This document shows, piece by piece, positions 1 to 5,448 of a stretch of 5,448 bases of DNA. The stretch is from contig DASYXZ010000181.1 in NCBI GenBank assembly GCA_035934315.1, positions 1 through 5,448 on the forward strand, in the 5' to 3' direction. The number at the start of each line of letters is the position of its first letter. Position 1 is the first letter of the stretch. Below the pieces are notes generated by a model. It had not been told where the DNA came from, searched no databases, and worked only from the letters and a program-made list of their open reading frames with translations. Origin of the DNA: DASYXZ01 sp035934315. Its GTDB lineage: Bacteria > Acidobacteriota > Terriglobia > UBA7540. A program made the translations under genes and the position numbers.

Positions 1-31
1 GATTTGGAGAGAGGCAGCCAGTCCTTGCGAC

Positions 32-60
32 TGGACGATATGGCTTTAGACATTTAAGAT
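32..60 (+). promoter_or_regulatory. Weak sigma-70-like promoter candidate for the kinase/STAS pair
   Basis: TGGACG at 32-37 matches the -35 consensus at four of six positions. TAAGAT at 55-60 matches the -10 consensus at four of six. The spacer is 17 bases. A transcript from here would begin near 67 and carry a leader of roughly 97 bases before the ATG at 164. Two four-of-six hexamers occur often by chance, and the true promoter could lie left of the window. Confidence 0.2.
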
Positions 61-163
61 GGTTACCTGGAAGGAGGTTTGAGAGGGAAGTTTTCCTGCT
101 TCGTTGACTTTCGCACGCGCCTGATGTAGCTTCCGAGGCGGGATCTGCTTCAACCTCCGTCTA
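58..163 (+). promoter_or_regulatory. Possible structured 5' leader with a sequestered Shine-Dalgarno-like sequence
   Basis: No gene is seen here. AAGGAGG at 71-77 is a near-perfect Shine-Dalgarno sequence, but no ATG or GTG follows at a usable distance. GGAGGTT (73-79) is exactly complementary to AACCTCC (152-158), which ends five bases before the ATG at 164. With one bulged T (80), two more pairs and a wobble extend the stem (81-83 with 149-151). Two smaller hairpins fit inside the enclosed loop: GGAA/TTCC (86-89 with 93-96) and CGCCT/AGGCG (118-122 with 136-140). Together they resemble a three-way junction. The start at 164 has no ribosome binding site at normal spacing, so the fold could affect initiation. 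The pairing is visible; its use in the cell is inference. Confidence 0.3.
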
Positions 164-652
164 ATGATGACTGCTGATACCAGTGTTGTTGAGGTAACTC
201 TCGAAAGTGATTTAAAGAAAGTGGAAGTCGCTGACGAGATCTCTCGCCGGGTGTCAGCCACGGCGGGCTTTGATGAGGACGACCGGCAAAAGATTGAAAT
301 GGCGGTGCACGAGTCTCTGATCAACGCCATCTACCACGGCAACAAGAACGACGAGACCAAAAGCGTCTACGTGCGATACCAGATTTATGGTGACCGACTG
401 GAGATCCTTATCCGCGATCAGGGAGCCGGATTTGACCCAGATAGTGTGGCTGACCCGCTGGCCACCGAGAACTTGCTCAAGGTTTCCGGCCGGGGGATAT
501 TTTTGATTCGCGCATTTATGGATGAGTTTCGGGTTGAGAGCCATCCCGGTGTGGGGACTGAAGTAACGATGGTGAAGAAGCTGAATTCCAACATGAAGGA
601 TAATCAAGGAGGATCGGACCGTGAGCATGAAGGCCACAACACGCCAAGTTGA
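164..652 (+). CDS. RsbW/SpoIIAB-type anti-sigma factor / serine-protein kinase (HATPase_c_2)
   Basis: This 162-residue cytoplasmic protein has the GHKL ATPase fold of partner-switching kinases. The N box is at residues 50-58 (ESLINAIYH): by comparison with SpoIIAB, E50 is the expected catalytic base, N54 the magnesium ligand, and H58 the conserved histidine after it. The G1 box DQGAGFDP is at 85-92, the G2 box SGRGIFLIR at 108-116, and the final strand motif GTEVTM at 131-136. In characterised relatives such proteins bind and silence a sigma factor and phosphorylate a STAS antagonist on serine; the STAS gene directly downstream overlaps it by 32 bases and is the obvious partner. No sigma factor gene is in view, so the target is unknown. 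About 20 residues after the last core strand form a polar tail, partly encoded in the overlap. ATGs at 164 and 167 are adjacent; the first is used here, and neither has a clear ribosome binding site. The family call is secure, the anti-sigma role less so. Confidence 0.9.
   Translation: MMTADTSVVEVTLESDLKKVEVADEISRRVSATAGFDEDDRQKIEMAVHESLINAIYHGNKNDETKSVYVRYQIYGDRLEILIRDQGAGFDPDSVADPLATENLLKVSGRGIFLIRAFMDEFRVESHPGVGTEVTMVKKLNSNMKDNQGGSDREHEGHNTPS
606..612 (+). promoter_or_regulatory. Strong ribosome binding site fixing the GTG start of the STAS gene
   Basis: AAGGAGG lies inside the end of the upstream kinase gene, eight bases before the GTG at 621. That spacing is ideal for the GTG, while the in-frame ATG at 627 would sit 14 bases away. 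This favours GTG as the true start and independent or coupled initiation within the overlap. Confidence 0.75.
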
Positions 653-980
653 TTCCATTACCGTCATCGACGTCAGCGGCAGGATTACACTGGGAGAAGG
701 GTGCGTCCAACTGCGTCAGATGATTCGAGACGAGCTGGCACGAGGCAACAAAAACATTCTGGTGAACCTGGCGGATGTCACTTACATTGATAGCTCGGGG
801 ATCGGCGAATTGGTGAGCGCCTTTACGGCTGTCTCCAACCAGGGTGGCCAGTTGAAACTTCTCAATTTGACCAAGAAGGTTCATGACCTCCTGCAGATCA
901 CCAAGCTCTATACCGTTTTTGATGTGCATGATGATGAGGCAAAAGCGATCGCGAGCTATTCGAAGAGCGCCGGAGCTTAA
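621..980 (+). CDS. STAS-domain anti-sigma factor antagonist (RsbV/SpoIIAA type)
   Basis: This 119-residue protein is a single STAS domain of normal length for anti-anti-sigma factors. It has the opening strand with ITVIDVSGRITLGEG (residues 13-27), the strand ILVNLADVTYIDSSGIGEL (46-64) and the later strand GGQLKLLNLTKKV. The phosphorylation loop DSSGIG (57-62) is intact; S58 aligns with the serine phosphorylated in SpoIIAA and RsbV. In the known scheme the unphosphorylated form binds the kinase and frees its target, and a PP2C phosphatase restores it. No such phosphatase is in the window. The gene starts at GTG 621, supported by AAGGAGG eight bases upstream, and overlaps the kinase gene by 32 bases in another frame, so the two products are probably made together. 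A terminator-like hairpin overlaps its stop codon, suggesting it is the last gene of its transcript. What the pair controls cannot be read from the sequence. Confidence 0.92.
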   Translation: MSMKATTRQVDSITVIDVSGRITLGEGCVQLRQMIRDELARGNKNILVNLADVTYIDSSGIGELVSAFTAVSNQGGQLKLLNLTKKVHDLLQITKLYTVFDVHDDEAKAIASYSKSAGA

Positions 981-1001
981 GCGTTCCGGTTGCGTTTTTT
1001 T
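970..1001 (+). terminator. Rho-independent terminator candidate after the STAS gene
   Basis: CCGGA at 970-974 pairs with TCCGG at 985-989. Inside, GC/GC around a TTAA loop adds two pairs. Five bases later comes a run of seven T residues (995-1001). The hairpin includes the stop codon of the STAS gene at 978-980. The stem is short and the gap to the T run a little long, so termination may be partial, but its position at the end of the two-gene unit fits. Confidence 0.5.
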
Positions 1002-1205
1002 CCTTCAACTGCTGACCGTATTTTGCCGTGTTTTTTCGGCGACGGACGCTGAGCCATCAAATCCATCTGTCCTTCATCCTTGCACCGCCTCGTTAAGGCT
1101 CCTTAGAGGCTAAACTGGATGCAAGGCCGGGCGTGAGACGATGGTCCTTGCGCCAATCTGTATGGCGGCGGCCAGTCGCCTGGCTGGCCTCGCAGGTGCG
1201 ACGCA
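1002..1205. other. Non-coding intergenic region with several inverted repeats
   Basis: No convincing gene lies between the STAS terminator and the promoter of the HD-GYP gene. The one open frame crossing it starts inside the STAS gene out of frame and gives a low-complexity, non-domain peptide. The region holds a compound inverted repeat (1078-1126, listed separately). It also holds a hairpin GGCCAG/CTGGCC (1170-1175 with 1184-1189, eight-base loop) that has no following T run. An octamer TCCTTGCG at 1145-1152 is also present at 22-29. These could be protein-binding sites, part of an unannotated small RNA, or chance. Confidence 0.4.
1078..1126. repeat. Compound inverted repeat / candidate stem-loop
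   Basis: CCTTGCA (1078-1084) is the exact reverse complement of TGCAAGG (1120-1126). Nested inside, GCCTC (1087-1091) pairs with GAGGC (1106-1110), and after a two-base bulge TAAG (1094-1097) pairs with CTTA (1102-1105) around a GCTC loop. This gives 16 pairs in 49 bases. It lies about 80 bases upstream of the predicted -35 box of the HD-GYP gene and about 77 bases after the T run of the terminator. No T run follows on either strand, so it is not a standard terminator. It may be an operator or a folded transcript. Confidence 0.4.
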
Positions 1206-1234
1206 TTTATATCGCAATCGGAAACTGGTATGAT
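1206..1234 (+). promoter_or_regulatory. Extended -10 sigma-70-type promoter candidate for the HD-GYP gene
   Basis: TATGAT at 1229-1234 is preceded by TGG, giving the extended -10 pattern TGnTATnnT. TTTATA at 1206-1211 is a four-of-six -35 match with a 17-base spacer. Transcription would begin near 1241, leaving a leader of about 36 bases. The local dip in GC and the position just upstream of the gene support the call. Sigma factor preference in this organism is unknown. Confidence 0.5.
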
Positions 1235-1276
1235 GTCGGCCTGGTCGGTCTTGAATCCTCAAACTTCGTTTGTTGA

Positions 1277-3214
1277 ATGTTGATGGCAAAAACCCTCTAC
1301 TACTTCAGACCGACGGCGCTGGCCCGTGTCCTCCGCATGGTGCCGCGTTCGTGCAAAGTGGTCCCGATTGACCGGGATTCAAGCGAGGGTTTGACGTGGC
1401 AGGTCCCAGCCGTCCTGCTCGCTGATTCGACGAAGGACGACATTCGGCGATTCAATCACCTGGCGCCTGAAGAGGGTCATTGGCGAGTGGTTGCTCTCTT
1501 AAAGGATGGCCCTCCCCCACGGTCGCGCTCCAAGCTTGACGATTTCGTGTTTGCCGCTCTCCCGCGCGATGTGCCACGGTTTCTTCTGGAAAGCACCATC
1601 GAAAAGGCTTTTGAGAATCTGCGGTCTGAGATTGAACACGAACAGACCCGCCGGGAACTTCACCTGGCCGCATCCGAACTCGAAACCGTAAATAAAATCG
1701 GCGTGGCGCTGTCCACCGAGCGTAATACCGACGCCCTGCTTGAGTTGATTTTGTCCAAGAGCCGCGAAATCACCGGGTGCGACGCGGGATCGCTCTACCT
1801 CGCGGAGGATGAACCGGGCGGGGGAAAACACCTGGTCTTCAAGCTGACCCAGGGCGACAGTCACTCGGTGCCCTTTCGACAATTCACTTTGCCCATTGAC
1901 ACCAAAAGCATCGCCGGCTATGCGGCCGCGACGGGAGAAATCCTGAATATCAAAGATGCCTACCGGATCACCAAGCTCCCCTTCCGCCTGAATCGCGACT
2001 TCGACCAGAAATTCGGCTACCGCACCAAATCGATGCTTGTGGTGCCGATGAAGAATCAGAAGGACGAAGTGATAGGCGTGTTGCAATTTATCAATGCCAA
2101 GAAGAATCCCGCAGTTAAATTGACTTCTCCCAAAATGGTGCACGAGGAAGTCATTCCTTTCTCCCAACGCAGCCAGGACCTCGCTTCTTCGATGGCCAGT
2201 CAGGCGGCGGTGGCGCTGGAAAACAACCTGCTCTATCGCGACATCCAGCATTTGTTTGAAGGTTTTGTGAAAGCGTCAGTGACGGCGATTGAATCGCGCG
2301 ACCCCACCACCTTCGGCCACTCTGAGCGCGTGGCGATGTTGACGGTGGGATTGGCGGAAGCGGTTGATCGAGCGGACAGCGGCCCTTATAAAGATATCAA
2401 CTTCTCGCGCCAGGAAATTCAGGAGCTCCGTTATGCCTCCCTGCTGCACGATTTTGGCAAGGTCGGGGTGCGCGAGGATGTGCTGGTGAAGGCCAAAAAA
2501 CTTTATCCCTCGCAAATGGAGCTCATCAGGAAGCGCTTCCTCTATGTCAGGAAGGCCGTGGAGCTCGAAAACGTTCGGAAAAAATTGGATTTCCTGATGC
2601 GCAACGGGAATCAAAACTACGAAACGGCCTTTGCCTCGATTGATGGCGATTTCCTGAAAGAGATTCAGAAGCTCGATGAGTTCCTGCAGAACATCCTGCA
2701 AGCCAATGAACCCACCGTTCTGCCGGAAAAGACCTCAGAAAAACTTTTGGAAATCGCGGGCTGGACATTCGACGATCCGAGCGGGCAGGCGGAGCCCCTG
2801 CTCTCTCCGGAAGAGCTGCGGTTCCTCTCCATTCCCAAAGGCAGCCTTGACGCCGATGAGCGCCTGCAAATTGAATCGCACGTCATCCATAGCTTCCGCT
2901 TCCTCAGCCAGATTCCCTGGACCAAGGAATTGAAGAACATACCCGGCATCGCCAAAGCGCATCACGAAAAATTGGATGGAAGCGGCTATCCGTACCACGT
3001 GAAAAGCGAGGCCATTCCTTTCCAATCCAAAATGATGACCATTTCCGACATTTATGATGCGCTTACGGCTCGCGACCGCCCTTACAAACGCGCCGTGCCC
3101 ATTGAGCGCGCCCTGGATATCATCGGGCAGGAAGTGAAGTCCCAACTTCTCGATCCCGTCCTTTTCAATCTTTTTGTTGAAGCGAAGATTTTCCAAATGA
3201 CGGCCAAGGACTGA
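1277..3214 (+). CDS. Pseudo-receiver/GAF/HD-GYP protein, probable cyclic di-GMP phosphodiesterase
   Basis: This 645-residue protein has no signal peptide or membrane segment. Residues 4-105 resemble a receiver fold but lack the usual acidic pocket and conserved lysine, so it is probably not a normal phospho-acceptor. A charged helix (about 105-138) leads into a GAF sensor domain (about 139-318), ending with VPMKN and VIGVLQFINA. The HD-GYP domain follows: H348 in GHSERV, H391-D392 in HDFGKVGV, H535 and H538, then HHEKLDGSGYP at 562-572 and SDIYDALTARDRPY at 590-603. The catalytic signature is intact, so hydrolysis of cyclic di-GMP is the likely reaction. Oddly, HD and HHE are about 171 residues apart instead of roughly 60; the extra part is mostly helical and charged. 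The start at 1277 (ATG, with a second at 1283) has no Shine-Dalgarno sequence, and a CAAAC/GTTTG hairpin (1260-1272) sits just before it. The stop is 21 bases before the glycosidase gene, suggesting one transcript. The ligand sensed by the GAF domain is unknown. Confidence 0.9.
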   Translation: MLMAKTLYYFRPTALARVLRMVPRSCKVVPIDRDSSEGLTWQVPAVLLADSTKDDIRRFNHLAPEEGHWRVVALLKDGPPPRSRSKLDDFVFAALPRDVPRFLLESTIEKAFENLRSEIEHEQTRRELHLAASELETVNKIGVALSTERNTDALLELILSKSREITGCDAGSLYLAEDEPGGGKHLVFKLTQGDSHSVPFRQFTLPIDTKSIAGYAAATGEILNIKDAYRITKLPFRLNRDFDQKFGYRTKSMLVVPMKNQKDEVIGVLQFINAKKNPAVKLTSPKMVHEEVIPFSQRSQDLASSMASQAAVALENNLLYRDIQHLFEGFVKASVTAIESRDPTTFGHSERVAMLTVGLAEAVDRADSGPYKDINFSRQEIQELRYASLLHDFGKVGVREDVLVKAKKLYPSQMELIRKRFLYVRKAVELENVRKKLDFLMRNGNQNYETAFASIDGDFLKEIQKLDEFLQNILQANEPTVLPEKTSEKLLEIAGWTFDDPSGQAEPLLSPEELRFLSIPKGSLDADERLQIESHVIHSFRFLSQIPWTKELKNIPGIAKAHHEKLDGSGYPYHVKSEAIPFQSKMMTISDIYDALTARDRPYKRAVPIERALDIIGQEVKSQLLDPVLFNLFVEAKIFQMTAKD

Positions 3215-3235
3215 CGTTCTCCGCGCTGGAGCACG

Positions 3236-5448
3236 ATGATCCGCTCGAAACAAATAATTCCACTCATCACACTTTTTTTCCTGTCAACGTTAGCGCCCGG
3301 ATTTTCCGGCGTTTCGCCGCAACATTTAACTTCGCCCAAAAATCTGGCGAGCCTCCAAAAGGCTTTTGAGAAACCTCCCGATGACAGCAGGATCATGGTG
3401 CGCTGGTGGTGGTTTGGTCCTTCAGCAACCAACGCCGAACTCGAACGTGAAATGAAGCGAATGAAGGAAGCCGGCATCGGAGGTTTTGAGGTGCAGCCAG
3501 TCTACCCTCTGGCGCTGGACGACCCGGCGAGCGGTTTCCACAACTATCCATTTCTTTCAGACCAGTATATCGCGGCGCTGCGCTTCGCCTCCTCTCAGGC
3601 CCGCCAACTCGGCTTGCGAATGGACCTGACACTGGGCAGCGGCTGGCCTTATGGCGGCCCGAATATTCCCGTTACCCAGGCAGCAGGCGCGCTTCGCTTT
3701 CGGGTCGTCGCTGTTACTTCCGGTGAGACTCAGGTTCCGTTGCCCGCCATCAGCACGGGAGAAAAGCTGATCGCTGTATTCCTGGAGAAAGGCGCACCCA
3801 ATAATTTCGAGACCGATACAGGGCAGGAGATAACTGATATTGAAAATGGAATGGTGCGATTGCCCGCCGACCTCGAAGGGCGTCACGCGCTGCTGTTTTT
3901 CATCACCAGCCGGACGGGCCAGACGGTGAAGCGCGCCGCAGTGGGAGCCGAGGGGTTTGTGCTGGATCACTACGATCGCGCGGCTGTTGAAAAGTATCTG
4001 AAGGTTGTGGGCGACCGGCTGATGCAGGCCTTCGGACCGAATCCGCCGCACGCCATTTTTTGCGACAGCCTGGAAGTTTACGGCTCGGATTGGACTGGCG
4101 ATTTTCTGCGGGAGTTTCGCGCCCGCCGCGGTTACGATTTGAAACCTTATCTCCCCGCCCTCGTCAGCGGTGTCGGGGCGAAGCCAGCCTCCGTGAGGCA
4201 TGACTGGGGCCAAACCCTGACGGAACTCTTTAATGAAAATTTTGTTGATCAAGTTCAAGCGTGGGCCCGGCACCACCGCACTCTTTTCCGCGCGCAGCTT
4301 TACGGAACTCCGCCGGCCATCCTGTCGAGTAATGCTTTGGTGGATTTGCCCGAAGGCGAAGGCGCGCACTGGAAAAGTTTTGCGCCCACGCGCTGGGCAT
4401 CCTCCGCCAACCATCTTTATGGGCGGCCAGTAACCTCATCCGAGACCTGGACGTGGCTTCACTCACCGGCTTTTCGCGCCACGCCGCTCGACTTCAAGGC
4501 GGAGGCTGATGTTCACTTCCTCGAAGGCATCAATCAACTGGTCGGCCACGGATGGCCTTATTCTCCGGGCATAGCGGGAGAGCCGGGCTGGCGGTTTTAT
4601 GCGAGTACGGCGCTGAACGCGCACAATCCCTGGTGGTTGGTGATGCCGGACGTCGCGCGCTACCTGCAGCGCGTGAGTTTTATGCTTAGGCAGGGTAAGG
4701 CCGCGAACGATGTCGCCGTTTATCTTCCCACCGACGATGCGTGGGCGCGTTTCTCGCCCGGCAAAGCTTCAGTGAGCGAGGTGATGAATAAATTGCTTGG
4801 CCCGCACTTGATTCCCAGCCTGCTCGATGCGGGTTATGGATTTGATTTTATCGACGACGCGGCCATCAACCATCTCGGGAAAGTGGAACAGGGCGCCCTG
4901 GCCGTGAACGACAATCGCTATCCCGTCGTGATTCTACCCGGCGTTGAGCGCATCCCCGTTGCCACGCTGCGAAAGTTGGATGACTTTGTGCGCCATGGCG
5001 GATTCCTGGTGGCCACGCGGCGCACGCCGTCGCTCGCGCCCGGACTGGCCGGGGCTGAGACGCAAACCAGCCAGATTCGCGAGATGGCGCGGCGGTTATT
5101 CGAAGGCCCTTCCGCGCCCGCGCACTTCGTCAAGGATGAAGATGCGGAGCCTGGCAAAACACTTTCCAGCCTGCTCCCGCCCGACGTCTCGTTGTCGCCA
5201 GCAACGCCTGAGGTTGGCTTCGTGCATCGCAGAACAGACTTTGCCGATGTCTACTTTCTCGCCAACACCGGCAACGAGGCCCGCAGCACCAAGGCAACTT
5301 TTCGCGTCCCAGGAATGCAGCCCGAATGGTGGGACCCGTTCACCGGAAAAGTGAGGCCCGCCCTTGTGCTGGCGCGCCCTCAGGGGGCGACAACTGTTGG
5401 CCTGGATTTGGAACCTTATGGGTCGCGCATTCTGGTCTTCTCGCATCG
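3236..5448 (+). CDS. Secreted GH106-like glycoside hydrolase (alpha-L-rhamnosidase family), 3' end beyond the window
   Basis: The frame stays open from the ATG at 3236 to the right edge, giving 737 residues with no stop, so the gene is partial. The N-terminus has a basic start (MIRSK) and a hydrophobic stretch (about residues 7-20), a signal peptide for export; no lipobox cysteine is seen. Family landmarks run in order: VRWWWFGP (55-62), MKEAGIGGFEVQP (76-88), DLTLGSGWPYGGP (130-142), CDSLEVYGSDW (276-286), DLPEGEG (370-376), SETWTW (402-407), FLEGINQLVGHGWPYSP (428-444) and WRFYAS (452-457). Then come a GATase-like domain with VVILPGVERIP (564-574) and a beta region ending EWWDPFTGK. E280, E373/E375, E403 and E430 are candidate active-site acids, unproven. 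GH106 enzymes release L-rhamnose from pectic or other polysaccharides, often over about 1,000 residues, so several hundred residues are probably missing. GGAG at 3228-3231 is only four bases from the ATG, but this is the only ATG between the upstream stop and the signal peptide. Exact substrate is unknown; related uncharacterised hydrolases share these motifs. Confidence 0.87.
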   Translation, partial: MIRSKQIIPLITLFFLSTLAPGFSGVSPQHLTSPKNLASLQKAFEKPPDDSRIMVRWWWFGPSATNAELEREMKRMKEAGIGGFEVQPVYPLALDDPASGFHNYPFLSDQYIAALRFASSQARQLGLRMDLTLGSGWPYGGPNIPVTQAAGALRFRVVAVTSGETQVPLPAISTGEKLIAVFLEKGAPNNFETDTGQEITDIENGMVRLPADLEGRHALLFFITSRTGQTVKRAAVGAEGFVLDHYDRAAVEKYLKVVGDRLMQAFGPNPPHAIFCDSLEVYGSDWTGDFLREFRARRGYDLKPYLPALVSGVGAKPASVRHDWGQTLTELFNENFVDQVQAWARHHRTLFRAQLYGTPPAILSSNALVDLPEGEGAHWKSFAPTRWASSANHLYGRPVTSSETWTWLHSPAFRATPLDFKAEADVHFLEGINQLVGHGWPYSPGIAGEPGWRFYASTALNAHNPWWLVMPDVARYLQRVSFMLRQGKAANDVAVYLPTDDAWARFSPGKASVSEVMNKLLGPHLIPSLLDAGYGFDFIDDAAINHLGKVEQGALAVNDNRYPVVILPGVERIPVATLRKLDDFVRHGGFLVATRRTPSLAPGLAGAETQTSQIREMARRLFEGPSAPAHFVKDEDAEPGKTLSSLLPPDVSLSPATPEVGFVHRRTDFADVYFLANTGNEARSTKATFRVPGMQPEWWDPFTGKVRPALVLARPQGATTVGLDLEPYGSRILVFSH

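Noticed and set aside
18..34. Perfect six-base hairpin CCAGTC/GACTGG as a terminator of an upstream gene
   Set aside because: No T run follows on either strand. It is kept only as the setting of the TCCTTGCG motif.
1..57. Open frame ending at TAA 55-57 that could be the C-terminus of an upstream gene (18 codons, ending LDDMALDI)
   Set aside because: Too short to show any family; other frames are also open over part of this stretch. It remains possible and would be settled by the sequence to the left.
79..129. Mini-gene starting at TTG 79 just after the strong AAGGAGG
   Set aside because: The spacing of one base is too short for initiation, TTG is a weak start, and the 16-codon peptide has no recognisable feature.
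883..1113. Plus-strand open frame running out of the STAS gene into the gap
   Set aside because: It starts inside a well-supported gene in another frame, crosses the terminator candidate and gives a composition typical of non-coding sequence.
1170..1189. GGCCAG/CTGGCC hairpin as a terminator
   Set aside because: No T run follows, and it sits just upstream of the promoter candidate rather than at a gene end.
1499..2251. 250-residue minus-strand open frame
   Set aside because: Antisense to the GAF part of the HD-GYP gene, with no recognisable domain and no plausible ribosome site.
3557..4414. 285-residue minus-strand open frame
   Set aside because: It lies wholly opposite the glycosidase gene, whose plus-strand frame carries clear family motifs. 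The minus-strand product shows no domain and is a shadow of high-GC codon use.
1..5448. CRISPR arrays, insertion sequences, tRNA or rRNA genes, attachment sites
   Set aside because: No regularly spaced repeats, terminal inverted repeats with a transposase, tRNA-like cloverleaf or rRNA sequence was seen on reading both strands.

Overview
The window carries four genes, all on the plus strand, in a moderately GC-rich background. They encode an RsbW/SpoIIAB-type ATP-binding protein, an RsbV/SpoIIAA-type STAS protein, a pseudo-receiver/GAF/HD-GYP signalling protein, and a secreted GH106-like glycoside hydrolase that is cut off by the right edge. No RNA gene, mobile element, CRISPR array or integration site is visible. 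Partner-switching genes, this style of GAF/HD-GYP protein and a large secreted GH106 enzyme together suggest a soil-type heterotrophic Gram-negative bacterium. Acidobacteriota is my best guess, from the feel of the proteins rather than any marker gene, so it is an inference only.

Layout. Positions 1-163 are a non-coding leader with a weak promoter candidate and an orphan Shine-Dalgarno-like sequence that can pair with bases just before the first start codon. The kinase/anti-sigma gene (164-652) overlaps the STAS gene (621-980) by 32 bases, and the second start has a strong ribosome binding site inside the first gene. A hairpin followed by seven T residues ends this unit at about 1001. The gap 981-1276 holds a compound inverted repeat, another hairpin and a good extended -10 promoter (1206-1234). 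The HD-GYP gene (1277-3214) follows, and 21 bases after its stop the glycoside hydrolase begins (3236 to beyond 5448).

How they may work together. The first two genes form the core of a partner-switching switch: the kinase phosphorylates the STAS protein on a serine, and unphosphorylated STAS protein draws the kinase away from its target. Neither the target (classically a sigma factor) nor the PP2C phosphatase that resets the switch is in the window. The third gene probably degrades cyclic di-GMP in response to a ligand or partner sensed by its N-terminal half. The fourth probably removes L-rhamnose or a related sugar from a polysaccharide outside the cytoplasm. The close spacing of genes three and four suggests co-transcription. 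Any functional link between the two units is inference from adjacency.

The most interesting points are the roughly 110-residue helical insertion inside the HD-GYP domain, the possible long-range pairing in the first leader, the TCCTTGC motif shared by both intergenic regions, and the pairing of a cyclic di-GMP enzyme with a secreted glycosidase. None of these is proven to be a new system from the sequence alone.
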